A stretch of DNA of 64,000 nt, taken from Zelopaecilomyces penicillatus. Lineage: Eukaryota > Ascomycota > Sordariomycetes > Hypocreales > Pseudodiploosporaceae. Positions 9,208 to 19,336 of the stretch are shown in pieces; position 1 is the first letter of the stretch, and every line of letters begins with the position of its first letter. A program made the translations under genes and the position numbers. The stretch lies in NCBI GenBank assembly GCA_005765155.1, contig VCCP01000001.1, forward strand, positions 434,001 to 498,000, given 5' to 3'. The notes beneath the pieces were generated by a model that was given only the letters and a program-made list of their open reading frames with translations, ran no database searches and was not told where the DNA came from.

Positions 9208-11130
9208 CTACTTCATACGTGCCAACGCATCCTCCGCCCTGGCCACCAACTCCCGAGCCTTATCCAGCTCATCCGTGCTCTGCCCCAAATCTTTCCCTAC
9301 AGTCCTCCCATGCAAAACCTGCGCAGCGCTCTCTTCAACCGCCCGCACAGCTTTACGTCCCTCCTCACGAACTTCACCCTCCCAAAAGGTACGTCCAGCC
9401 TCCCACTTCTTCTGCATACGGCCGAGACTGTAGACCACGCCCAGGGCTGCTACTGCGCCAGCTTCATATACGGAAGAAGAGAATGAGGAGATGTATAGCA
9501 TAGCTGCGAGCGAGCCGCTGATGGATGATGTGGCTATTGATTGTATGACTAGCTTTTGGGCTAGGGACTGTAGAGCGGGGACGGTTTCGTTTTGAAGGTA
9601 GCGGCGTGTAAAGGCAATGTGGCTTGGCCATTTTGGTAGGTTGGACTGAGGTTTTGTGGCAATCACTGGCTTGTTCTGGACGGGGCTTGCTGTGCTAGTG
9701 CTGGCATCGGACTCGAGAGAAGACGACGGCTGCGGATACTGTGCTGGGCCACCTTGAAGTTCCGCGATACGACCAGTCAAGTACACCAGCTCTTGCTCAG
9801 CTGTGGGTAAGAACCGCTGGCTCAGCATTTCGTTCGTGAGCATGCCCACATCGTCAACCCGCCAAAATAGTTTCCACCAGCCGAGCTTCCGCCATCGACT
9901 GCCTGTAAAAGCAAGATCTAGCTGAACCTGAAGCTCTGAATGAGCACTCTCCGACCACCCTGCAAGCCCTTCTTGTAGCGTTTTCAATTTTGGTGAACCA
10001 GATTCAGATGATGAAAGCTTTGAGACGCCACTCCTTGTCCCCTCGTTCTCTATTGAGACTTGAATGTTCTGTAGCACTGAAGAAATGAGCTTCCGTACGG
10101 CTGGTTTAGTTGTATCATCCGTTACTTTAGCGCCAGCCTTAAGCCATGATACTAGTGATGAAAGGTTACTGGTCGACCAGCCGCGCTCATATTCCATTGC
10201 ATGTTGAGGACCTTGGCGGAAGAGACGAATGCTCTCTTCAGCTAAAGCGGTATCGATAATTGTAAAGTTGACGTCTTGCTGTGCTGTTGACATGCCTTGA
10301 AAGTCGACTGCAGCCACTATAGCGTCGCTACTTTCTAAGACGGGTAGCATGGAGACATTGGCAGCTCCCATTAAGCCGTCACCAACGAGCATAGATTGGT
10401 GGACTGGTGTTTTCACCATGGAGGTCTGGTTGTTGGTTGCTGAAATGTCCACCACAGGCGATAATACTGCCTCCTCGAGAGAATTCACAGATACTGAGCC
10501 AGGTGTGCCGTATGGAGCTTGGACGTCCATCAGGAGAATCTCGAGATTCAAGTCGTTGAACTCCGCCGAGGATATGTGCAACTCATTCGATGAACTCTCC
10601 TGTGTCGTTTCAAGCTGTGCATCACTTCTCTCAATCGGGCCAACCCTAACAATCAGCGGCCTGCCAGTATCGAGATCATCCAATTTTGCTTCCCAATCCT
10701 GTATGTCCGACAACGGATCTGTAAGCAACGTCTTGAGGACTTTCCTGGAGGAGCCTCTGCTGTTCGGCCCACTGGCCACCCCCAGAATCGCAACTCTCAC
10801 AGTTTCCCGGCCCGCGGGCTGGCGCAATCCCTGTACGGCCAATTGCAACCTCGATATGTTGACAGAACTAGGTAGGCGCCGTTGAAGCTCCAACAATGTC
10901 TGCTCTAGGTCTGTTCTTAGGTTTGTTGTAGTTTTGGCGGTCGCTGTCGCTGGCGCCGTTGATTGGCATCGTCGGGATGTGACGTCGTTGCGATTCGATC
11001 GTACTCTGGTGCGAGCCGCTGGGGCAATGGAGCAGAAAAGACATTTGGATGAGCCGGCCTGCTTGACCTGCCCGGTCAGCAGCCTTAGATGGCCATTTTG
11101 CGGCACCAGCCGCTTAGGCGCCATAACCAC
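9208..11130 (-). CDS. Mitochondrial Mmc1-like protein (degenerate dynamin-related family)
   Basis: Intronless, 640 aa. The N-terminus (MVMAPKRLVPQNG...) is basic and has no acidic residue up to about residue 45, as in a mitochondrial targeting sequence. A G-domain-like block with VAILGVASGPNSRGSS resembles a decayed P-loop but lacks a GKS/T. The C-terminal part has a hydrophobic, Ala/Ser/Gly-rich stretch at about 531-570 that could cross the membrane once or twice. It is followed by a 70-residue charged coiled-coil-like tail. This architecture fits the fungal Mmc1 family, which I recall as mitochondrial proteins related to dynamins and involved in inner-membrane shape; that assignment rests on overall layout and not on a strict motif. 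A different mitochondrial inner-membrane protein cannot be excluded. Confidence 0.6.
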   Translation of the reverse strand: MVMAPKRLVPQNGHLRLLTGQVKQAGSSKCLFCSIAPAARTRVRSNRNDVTSRRCQSTAPATATAKTTTNLRTDLEQTLLELQRRLPSSVNISRLQLAVQGLRQPAGRETVRVAILGVASGPNSRGSSRKVLKTLLTDPLSDIQDWEAKLDDLDTGRPLIVRVGPIERSDAQLETTQESSSNELHISSAEFNDLNLEILLMDVQAPYGTPGSVSVNSLEEAVLSPVVDISATNNQTSMVKTPVHQSMLVGDGLMGAANVSMLPVLESSDAIVAAVDFQGMSTAQQDVNFTIIDTALAEESIRLFRQGPQHAMEYERGWSTSNLSSLVSWLKAGAKVTDDTTKPAVRKLISSVLQNIQVSIENEGTRSGVSKLSSSESGSPKLKTLQEGLAGWSESAHSELQVQLDLAFTGSRWRKLGWWKLFWRVDDVGMLTNEMLSQRFLPTAEQELVYLTGRIAELQGGPAQYPQPSSSLESDASTSTASPVQNKPVIATKPQSNLPKWPSHIAFTRRYLQNETVPALQSLAQKLVIQSIATSSISGSLAAMLYISSFSSSVYEAGAVAALGVVYSLGRMQKKWEAGRTFWEGEVREEGRKAVRAVEESAAQVLHGRTVGKDLGQSTDELDKARELVARAEDALARMK

Positions 11131-11481
11131 CGTTTATGAGGGAGGTTGTTCCGTTGTTGAATGTTGTATTTGAGAGCTTTAGATCAAACATTCGTCAGAG
11201 CTCGTCAGTATTCGGCAAAGTCGCGGCAAAATTCGGAACGCTGGAAACGCATGAGTGTGGGTCCACTCGGCATGAGTTTGGCATCTTGACCATCATTTGC
11301 ACAATTCAATCCTAAAATCAATTAATAATAGTTTATAGCTTATAACCAGAAAGTGATATTCAATACTACTCGTCTCCAAGTTCGGCTCTTTACTAATCTG
11401 ACTCCAAGTGGTGATGGCAACATCTAAATACTCAAAATACAAGATTGAGATGAACAAATATATTGCACAACGTCAACCACG
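11131..11481. other. Intergenic, AT-rich
   Basis: Upstream of the Mmc1-like gene and downstream of the RTA1-like gene. It is AT-rich between 11300 and 11470. Nothing else seen. Confidence 0.5.
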
Positions 11482-12433
11482 TTAACAATACGGACTGGCT
11501 GTCTTCTCTCCTTCATTTGCAGCTACTGTCCTTCCCAAACATCTACCAGGATTCCATAGAGCAAACAAAAGAACAGCCAGCGCTACCGGTGCAAACTCTA
11601 GGCACGCAAAGTAAATCTCATGGGTCTGCAGCTTCCCATACAACCCTTCAGACGTCTCTGCCAGTCGGAATACGGTACGGAGATATACCATCAACGTTGC
11701 CACAAAGAACACCAGTGAAAATACCAACAACGAAGCCGTCTTGATTGCGTGCCGTCCACGTATCAAGAAGCTTCCAGTCAGAAGAACAAAGACGCTCATC
11801 GAAAACACCTGGTAGGCCAAACCGCCAAGTAAGATGTTATTCGCCGTAGTAGGATCCTCACGATCTGATGACTTTTTGCCAATGAGAGCTGCGCCAGCGA
11901 CCTGAGTGATTGTCGCAATCACATCAGATACGATGAAGAACCACATAATCACTTTAGGCTGCAGAAACGAAAACTGCCGTCCAATCCTCGAGATCAGAGC
12001 CGATAGGATTGTGTAAATTGCAGCCGCCAGAAACACCGGCGCCGTCACAATAAAAAAATAGTTGAGGATAAAGTAGAGCAGGTGGTAGGGATCCTTTTTG
12101 GCGGAGAGCGATCGAGCCACATACCCAACTACCTCGAACAACAGGCCGATGGAAAAAGTGACGAACCACCAGCTGCGGTACCGCGCTGTTTGGAAGACAT
12201 GGCAGAGGCAGAGGAGAAAAAACCAGACGACGGCGAAGACTGCGAGCGGGAAGGAGGGCGTATAGCCGTAGATAATGATGGGTGTATCCCATTCGCCATT
12301 GGGATTGGGGAAATCTGGATCGACATATCCGTTTATGCGTGGGCCTGTTATGTTTCACACAGAATTAGCAGATTGTTCTTCATCATCTCTTAGTGGACTT
12401 ACGTTCAGCGCCTCCTCCATTTTCTTGACTCAT
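11482..12433 (-). CDS. RTA1-like seven-transmembrane protein
   Basis: Two exons, 12433-12403 and 12344-11482 (intron 12402-12345, 58 nt, GT..AG), 297 aa. The first exon encodes only MSQENGGGAE plus one base. The first helix (SFPLAVFAVVWFFLLCLCHV) and six more hydrophobic segments follow. Conserved RTA1 features are FEVVGYVAR after helix 2, the segment ending FFIVSDVIATITQVAGA, and the VYLRTVFRLAE block before the last helices. Members of this family are associated with lipid movement and resistance to membrane-active compounds in yeast (Rta1, Rsb1, Pug1). The substrate of this copy is unknown. Confidence 0.88.
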
Positions 12434-13637
12434 GGTGCTTGAGGTTTATAGTTTCTTCTTCTCTTTTTCTTTTCAGATTGTGATTGATGTCAAAGCTTGT
12501 TGGGGTGAGTGGTCGATGAGCTGATGCAGTATAAACCGCTTTCCAGAAAACGAAGCAGCCCTTGATATATATGCAAAATTTCGTCTTGTGAGGTTTCCTT
12601 CAATACCAACAGTCGGAAAAGACTGCGCCTCCAGCTCCGTCGTTTTCAACGCCGTGAGCACATGTTTGTGTGTTTTGTGCTAGCAGTAAACGACTGAACC
12701 CGCTGCCCTTGGGATCGTGGATGGGTGGGTTGGTGGTGACGACTCGGAGTCAATGACCTCATGTAATCTCACTACCCATTCGAGCTACGCGTTATGTGGC
12801 GCTAATAATAGTGCCTCACAGTACAATCGTGTGTTCTTAGCTCGTGAGGCTGAATGGCAAGGGTGGGAAACCGCAGGCAGCATCTAAACGTTTGGCATCT
12901 CAAGTCAGAAAACGGAAGCTATCATGACCTTTTCGCCGTTGGGATTGTTGTAATCTTTGAAGTTCATTTGGTTCGAAACAAATTGCAGCGCTGAGAGTGG
13001 TGGAAATAATTCTCCTGCAAAATAAGCTCCCGCTTCGCCACGCAAGTTAGTTCGGATCGTGGGCCGTGGAGATGGTCGACCCATCGGCCATCGGTGCCAA
13101 AAGTTGCCGATGTTCCTCCAAAGTGACGAGGACTCTTGCGACAACTTCCTCTGATTGCAGACCAGTGACACGGCTCGCTTTCACTATTGTTACACTACGT
13201 CGAGAGGTTTTTTGCCATTCTTCGGAGAACCCGTTTTTGCTATTTTTTATTTAGCAAGAAGCTTTTACTCACCTAGCTACCTAGTACTAGGTTTTCTGAA
13301 TCCATAATTTGCTGGGGTAACAACATGTTCATCATCGTCTTCTAGAAAGAATCATATAGTTTCAAGGACTTCATCGCCTGCAAATTGAAACGGTGCCGCG
13401 AGCATGTGCCAATCAAAATTAAACTCACCCCGATGCAGGGTCCAACCAAGCCAAACTGGACGATCGATGTTCAGGCAATTTATTGTCAAGCTTCAGTGGA
13501 CCAAGTGGCTTACCCCGCTATGCGCAGGATTGGATGAGCAATTCCGGAGTATAGCTACCTATTATTATTGCATAGCATCTTAAGCAAAGCAATCCAATCT
13601 ATTTCTCGCCATCAAAAGTACAGACACATGAACTCAA
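12434..13637. other. Intergenic region, divergent RTA1-like and GH18 promoters
   Basis: No supported gene. The minus strand at 12905-13250 has overlapping open frames whose translation looks protein-like in short stretches but is interrupted by stops; it could be a relic. The part next to the GH18 start (13560-13637) is AT-rich, then pyrimidine-rich. Confidence 0.45.
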
Positions 13638-14642
13638 ATGGCTCCTATCCCGCCGTCGCCCAACTCTCTTCCCAGGATCGTCATCTACTACCAGACTCAC
13701 CATGATCACTCTGGCAATTTCATCTCCATCCTGCCGCTACTCCAAAAGCCCGACATTTCTGTAACCCACGTCATCCTTGCTGCTATTCACATCAATGAAG
13801 ACCCAGATCGGATCCATCTCAATGACCACCCACCTCACCACTCGCGTTTCGATACCCTCTGGGCCGAACAACGCATCCTCCAGGCGTCCGGCGTTAAGGT
13901 TATGGGTCTTCTCGGCGGCGCAGCCCCTGGTACCTACACGCGGCTGGATGGGGACCAAGACCAGTTTGAGCGCTACTATGGACCCCTGAAGAACATGGTT
14001 CGGGACAGGGCGCTAGATGGCCTGGATCTAGATGTTGAGGAGGAGATGAGTCTAGCTGGTATCGTAAGGCTGATAGACCGGTTAAGGACAGACTTTGGCA
14101 AAGACTTCATCATTACTCTCACCCCTGTGGCTGCGGTGCTGTTGGACTTTAACAAAAACCTTAGCGGGTTCGACTATGAGGCCTTGGAAGTCATGCGCGG
14201 TGCAGACATTGCTTGGTACAACACACAGTTCTATTGTGGCTGGGGTGACATGAGCAATCCCGTCATGTACGAGATGATTCTCCGTATGGGCTGGCCAGTG
14301 GACAAGGTTGTTATTGGTCTCGTCACGAACCCAGCAAACGGTCGCGGTTTTGTGCCTTGGGAAATTCTATCTCTAAACCTAATGCTCCTGAAGCGCCGTC
14401 ATGAGCGCTTCGCTGGTGTCATGGGCTGGGAGTACTTCAACAGTCTTCCTGGAGGCACGGATGAGCCATGGGGTTGGGCTCAGCAGATGACCAAAATACT
14501 CCGAAGTCATGCTATTCCGCATGCGGTGCCTTTAGAGGCCAAAGTTGAAGCCGCAGGGGTGCTGGAGATTGACTCTGATCCTCTAGAAGGCCAGCTTCCT
14601 GCGGTTCCCACACCCTTTGAGTATTTCTCTGACTCCGAGTGA
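13638..14642 (+). CDS. Family GH18 glycoside hydrolase, apparently cytosolic
   Basis: Intronless, 334 aa. The GH18 signature DxxDxDxE is intact as DGLDLDVE at residues 127-134, with E134 the predicted acid catalyst. The SxGG-like strand-3 motif is MGLLGGAAPG (89-98). GH18 enzymes cleave beta-1,4 bonds of chitin or of the N-glycan chitobiose core by substrate-assisted catalysis. No signal peptide or transmembrane segment is present: the N-terminus is MAPIPPSPNSLPRIVIYYQT. That favours an intracellular or non-classically secreted enzyme. The protein is short, a single barrel without carbohydrate-binding module. The C-terminus has an acidic tail (PTPFEYFSDSE). Substrate (chitooligomers, glycans, or none) cannot be told from sequence. 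Confidence 0.88.
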   Translation: MAPIPPSPNSLPRIVIYYQTHHDHSGNFISILPLLQKPDISVTHVILAAIHINEDPDRIHLNDHPPHHSRFDTLWAEQRILQASGVKVMGLLGGAAPGTYTRLDGDQDQFERYYGPLKNMVRDRALDGLDLDVEEEMSLAGIVRLIDRLRTDFGKDFIITLTPVAAVLLDFNKNLSGFDYEALEVMRGADIAWYNTQFYCGWGDMSNPVMYEMILRMGWPVDKVVIGLVTNPANGRGFVPWEILSLNLMLLKRRHERFAGVMGWEYFNSLPGGTDEPWGWAQQMTKILRSHAIPHAVPLEAKVEAAGVLEIDSDPLEGQLPAVPTPFEYFSDSE

Positions 14643-15060
14643 CCCATATATGATTAACCAATGCCGTCGCCGTTTGTTTATGACCCATCATCTTGTAATC
14701 AATATATACCATGAATCAGCTTGAGATCCAGGCCCTAGAGGAAAAAGAAACCACCGTCCATGTGTGAAGATTCTATCTCATCTGGGAGAATTCTCACACA
14801 AGCGAAAATGAAGCTACCCTCACGCCCCATGCATCTCATGATATAATGGAAGATTCATACGCAATGGCGAAATAAGTTGATCACAACATCAATTGGACTT
14901 AGAGCAAATATACATACATATCTAGCGTGAGCAAGTAGTGTAAACATGAGCAGACCAGCTCCTTCAACAATATTGACAATGACACCTTGTTTGAATCTTC
15001 AAAGTTGGTACACACACCATTAATGAATAGAAAATTGTTTAGCCGAGGCCATCTCATCCA
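14643..15060. other. 3' regions of convergent GH18 and secreted-protein genes
   Basis: AT-rich tail-to-tail intergenic stretch, probably containing both polyadenylation regions. No gene seen. Confidence 0.5.
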
Positions 15061-16245
15061 TTATTTGCAAACCATCCAAGGATAGCACTGAGCCTCAATG
15101 GTGTAATTGTTGAATACGGGGTAGCTACCTTGCACGGCAGCAATGATGGGGTCAAAAAAGTCGGCGTTAAATCTGCCAGTCTCACAAGCGGAGCATGGGC
15201 CGCTCAAGAAGCCATCATACTTGGTGGTATATGAGAGATGGCCCACAATATTCTTGGTGGAGGCATCTGTGGCTTGAATAGTAAATGCTTCGGGCATAAC
15301 GACCCAGCTGGATGCAGTGGCGTTGGTGCCGTTGATTCCTGGAATTGTTGGGTTCTGGTTAAACCACGGGCTCTTCAAGCCGATATCTCGTAGGGCCTTG
15401 ATCAACAGGAGGGTCATGTGGGTGTCTGCATCAATTCGGGATCCCGAGCATGCAATGTCGATGGTGAAGCCATCGCCTTTAATTGGGCCACCGATGCAGT
15501 TACCAGTAGTCTGATCCCATACGAAGTTGTTGATGAATGCTCCCCAAGTGTTCTGCCAATTGATGAATCTAGGATTGACAGTCGAGTAGACAGAGAGTGC
15601 TCCTGTTTGAGGGGAAGGGGTTGGTACAGGCTGGCCGCCTGTTGGGGTAGGCAAGACAGTTTTAGGGGGCTCAGAGAAAAATGTAGTGGAAGGGGCAGCA
15701 GAGGCGGTAGTAAGGGTTGAGGTCTGGGAACCCATATCTTCAGGTCGGCGAGGTGGCTTGTGATCTCGGTTGCAAACGAAAGCAGACCAGCAAATGGCAT
15801 CAGCGTTAGAAGTCTTGTTGATAGCTGCGCTGACAGGGCGGCCACGATATGCCCAGCAGTTGAGCATCTGACCACCTTCCTTGGTAGTAACAACACTTCC
15901 AGCTTTGAATCCGTCAGGAGTGCCGTCCTCAATATAGGCAGTCCAAACATCGCCGTTGGGCATAGTGGCAGTGGCGCCGGATGGAATCCAGGGGTATGTG
16001 CCATCGTTATATGGAACCTGGACAGCCATATCGGGGGCTTCGGGATACTTGTATGCAGAATTGGGCCAAGAAATATCCTGATACCAGTTCATCTGACGGG
16101 AAGTAGACCAATCCGGGTGCTCAGGATTGTCACCAATACCACAGTCACAGAGTATGAGGTCCTCATTGCGAAAGTGCTGCGCTTGACTTATCACGATCAG
16201 GCTAGTAATGGCTACCAAGCCCTTGGAGAACTTGTGGATGGCCAT
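15061..16245 (-). CDS. Secreted protein of unknown family
   Basis: 394 aa from the ATG at 16245. The frame stays open upstream to 16548, but the signal peptide begins at 16245 (MAIHKFSKGLVAITSLIVIS, cleavage near QAQ). A good intron (GTGAGT to CAG, about 16309-16260) sits just before this ATG, so it probably lies in the 5' UTR. The mature protein has an N-terminal Cys/Trp-rich domain (about 25-165, beginning LILCDCGIGD), a Ser/Thr/Pro linker (about 170-225), and a C-terminal domain (about 230-394) with CIGG, GPCSACETG and a terminal YPWMVCK. Several N-glycosylation sites are present (NKT, NGT, NAT, NYT). I do not recognise the family. The two-domain layout with an O-glycosylatable linker resembles extracellular enzymes or wall proteins, but no catalytic motif is evident. 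Confidence 0.8.
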   Translation of the reverse strand: MAIHKFSKGLVAITSLIVISQAQHFRNEDLILCDCGIGDNPEHPDWSTSRQMNWYQDISWPNSAYKYPEAPDMAVQVPYNDGTYPWIPSGATATMPNGDVWTAYIEDGTPDGFKAGSVVTTKEGGQMLNCWAYRGRPVSAAINKTSNADAICWSAFVCNRDHKPPRRPEDMGSQTSTLTTASAAPSTTFFSEPPKTVLPTPTGGQPVPTPSPQTGALSVYSTVNPRFINWQNTWGAFINNFVWDQTTGNCIGGPIKGDGFTIDIACSGSRIDADTHMTLLLIKALRDIGLKSPWFNQNPTIPGINGTNATASSWVVMPEAFTIQATDASTKNIVGHLSYTTKYDGFLSGPCSACETGRFNADFFDPIIAAVQGSYPVFNNYTIEAQCYPWMVCK

Positions 16246-18604
16246 GGTGAACCAGATCTGGTGACTGTTAGAAGCTGATCTTGAAATAGAAAAGGACAGA
16301 TACTCACTTGATGAAATGTCAGATGCGTAACAGAAGACCGAGGAGAATTGAGAAAGTCGAGTATGAGTCATGGGAGATGTGTAGATTGAAACCTTTGCAG
16401 AAGAGAGAGAAGAGGTTTGGAAGACGAGAGAAATTATGGAGAGCAGAGTTGAGGAGAACAGAACAATGAAGATGGAGAAGTACTTTCTAGCATGACTTGA
16501 CCGCCTACCCAAGCCATGGCAGGCTGCTGGGCTGGCAAGAGCGGGCATCTCCAGCTGGTAACAGAAGGCATACCTTCCACAATTGACTTCCGTTGACGAG
16601 GGTGAGGATCTTATTTGGCAAGTGCAAGCCGAACATCGGACATATCGGTGGAGACTCGCTTCATAATGACGAGACTCTCGTCCTTGTTGAGGCTAGAACG
16701 GCGACGAGGAATGGTTTCTGAGGAAGGGGGTGCCTGACAGCTGTAGGATTGCTGCCGAAGCTTCCATCTTTTGACTTGGCAGCGAGTAAAGAGAGGGAAA
16801 GATGCCACTCCGTAGTGGACTGCTGCTTCTCTGGTCCTGTGACGTGCCTTCTTGAAAAATCGAACATGTAGTTCTCTTGACCCATTTGCCGTTATTGTGG
16901 GATGAAATCGAGGAGGCTCTGCCGATTTCATGTCCATGTGGTAGGCAAGTTGAGTGGAACGTCTAGTGCGGTGGACATTGCCGCATTTGGTGGAGAGGGG
17001 ATGGTTTTTTATGGTGTAGATGAGTAGAAATCACAATAATGAACTGGGTAGCTATAGTTAATCTGATTATAGTGAGATAGCATAGCCAACCTGCTTGGGA
17101 AAGTGCGACACATACTATTGCCAGCTCGATATGTCCGATTGCGCCTTGGATTACAAATGTCAAATGTAGAGGGCGCAGGTATTCGCTTTATTTGGTAATT
17201 TTTAGAAAGATTTGGCTACAAATGTGATCATTTTACTACCATAAATAAACAATATATGATATGAAAATGCTGTTCCTCATCAAGTCCACTCGTTGACATA
17301 TCAATTCAATCTCGCACGCTGGGTTCGTCGTAGCTACCCGACACACTCAAGCCCATTGAGAAAACAAATCTGCAACAGCGCTCTCAAGACATGCAAACGC
17401 AATAATCACCGGTTATATGTGAGACAAGACTTGATGCTTCAATCCCCAAAGTTTCTTTTTTGCCTCTCATGTCTGGATCACTAGTGGTTTTGCGCATTGC
17501 ATGCGTTTCATCCGAATCCAATCGCCTCACGGTACCGTTGGTGCCCCAATACGGTTATGGAACATCCATCCCAACCAGCAAAATGACCACTAGCATGACA
17601 TCAACCCTTTGAATAACTGAGATGGCCGGGCCTTACTTTTAAATCAAAAGATCAGCGCTGCCATTTCCAAGTACTCTTGTCCTTTGTTCATTTCTGCGAG
17701 GATAAAGATGGCGACAAAGGACAGACGGGTGTTTGCCAAGGACAGGATGCCGCGCGCGTATTTCGCCAATCACACCATACCAACATGATATTCTGGCCTC
17801 TTCAAACATGCGCAACACGTCACCCAGCATTCTTGAGACAAGCATGCAGAAAAAAAAAACATGAGTAAAAACAAAGCATATGCAAGAATGGACCACGTAG
17901 TCCGAAGCGCTCGATTGCACAGCCCAGGTCTGATTCCCTCGTGCCAGATGGTATGTGAGAATAAGCCCACTGGAGCACAATGATGTTTCAGCGCTGGAGC
18001 CAGTCCAGCCTACCATTTCAGATCGTCCAATGCTTCTGCAGGTGAACCACGACAGTGATTGGCTGCTCGCTAGCCTAGCTTTCCCAACTGTTTCGGCCTC
18101 GCTGATGTCCAAGAAATCCGGGAACCGCCAGGAATGATAGATGGTCCGAGACGGCGCCTGCTCAGGAGTCGGGGAGTGCCAGGAATCTACTTCGCAGAAA
18201 CGCCAGGAATCATGCGCGACTCCGTATCGGCCATTCGAAGTTGAGCGAATTGAATAGACATTGGAAAGCTATAGGCTCAGAACTGGCCCCTCTCTGGCCG
18301 ATGACGGTTCCATGATGGTTGAGGCTGTGATTTCTCGTGTCTTTGTTGGCCTATCCTTGTAAGACAAGGTGCATGGAGTGCTTTGACATCGTCCGAATTC
18401 CTTGAATCTCCCTGCTTACAGCTATGAGCCGAACATTCCATGCGGGTTTATCGAGATGTATATAATTCATTCTGCCCCAGACTTGTTCGATCCGTGTTGT
18501 TGCATCCAACTACCCACCTCTCTCACAAGCTCTTGTCGTTTGACAGAAGAAGATTCCCTTATCCTCCTTCCATCCCAGCATCACCAACCAACCACAAGCC
18601 AAAC
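16246..18604. other. Long intergenic region
   Basis: About 2.4 kb without a supported gene. The minus strand at 16611-16937 has two overlapping frames of 108 and 74 codons. The minus strand at 17639-18112 has a 157-codon frame with no recognisable features, probably chance. A TATA-like element at 18458-18467 precedes the small ORF at 18605. Confidence 0.45.
18458..18467 (+). promoter_or_regulatory. TATA-like box upstream of the 54-codon ORF
   Basis: gtatataatt lies 138 nt before the ATG at 18605 and is followed by a C-rich, CACC/CAACC-type leader that resembles highly expressed fungal genes. Confidence 0.45.
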
Positions 18605-18769
18605 ATGACCAGACGACTGTCCATCTGCTACCAATGGATCAAGAGCGCCGGCGGTAACCGTAACTGGTACGGCAGAATGGGTGGCAAAGAAGATTATTAC
18701 ACAAAGGACATCGCTCCGAGATTCAACAACAACGAGGATAAAGTCCCCCTGCTTCATGCGTCTTCTTGA
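18605..18769 (+). CDS. Small basic protein, unrecognised (54 aa)
   Basis: The ATG at 18605 sits in an ideal fungal context (ccaaacATGACC) after a C/A-rich leader. The peptide starts MTRRLSICYQWIKSAGGNRN and ends VPLLHASS; it is basic, with a GRMGGKEDYYTKD segment, and has no signal peptide. Codon choice in the first 45 codons is C-ending as in neighbouring genes. It matches no family I know. It may be a real stress or conidial small protein, or the first exon of something longer, although no good donor was evident before the stop. Confidence 0.4.
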   Translation: MTRRLSICYQWIKSAGGNRNWYGRMGGKEDYYTKDIAPRFNNNEDKVPLLHASS

Positions 18770-19336
18770 GTACGAGGTTGAAAAAGCATGATGTATGCTC
18801 CAAGAATTACCCCTAATCGAGTGGATTGCGAAAAGTCTTGCATGAGTGGCACGTATACTAATAATCTGCTTGAAAATAGTGATTTCAGACGGCTTACCAT
18901 GAGCGATTGCTACATTATTGGAATTTTATAAGCAGGCGTCCTGGATCCAGGATGAGCTATGCCTTGTTGGTTTTTATGGTGTTCGGCGTACAAATGGGTA
19001 ACCATGGTGGCCCTGCTGGCAGGGTCAGAACCAATGCTACATAGAGGCTTTTATTTTTGTCATTCACTAGAACAGATGGACTATTGATCAATCAAACACA
19101 CGATTTATGACTTTTAACAATATGAAACTATCAAGAATAATTATAGCAAGCTCCCAGGAATTCCTGGTGGGTCTGGTTATTATTAGCTGGAAAGCAACCT
19201 AACTTCCCCGTCGGGGTGTGGTTGGTGCACGCGTCACAGACCCTACCCTGCTGGAGCTCTGACTTTGCGTTACCACTTCTCTACTACCTACATAACATAT
19301 CTACGCAAACACCTAAACCTTGGCCATCTCGCCATC
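18770..19336. other. Intergenic region
   Basis: AT-rich in 18840-19150, then promoter-like just before 19337. No gene seen. Confidence 0.5.

Noticed and set aside
10349..10885. 178-codon plus-strand frame opposite the Mmc1-like gene
   Set aside because: Antisense shadow; the opposite strand has the continuous 640-codon frame.
12970..12985. ggttcgaaac as a tRNA B box
   Set aside because: No matching A box, acceptor stem or terminator nearby.
16246..16548. N-terminal extension of the secreted protein to 16548
   Set aside because: A good intron lies just before the ATG at 16245 and the signal peptide begins there.
17639..18112. 157-codon minus-strand frame
   Set aside because: No domain, signal peptide, promoter element or coding-like codon use; contains a poly-Phe run from a T-rich tract.
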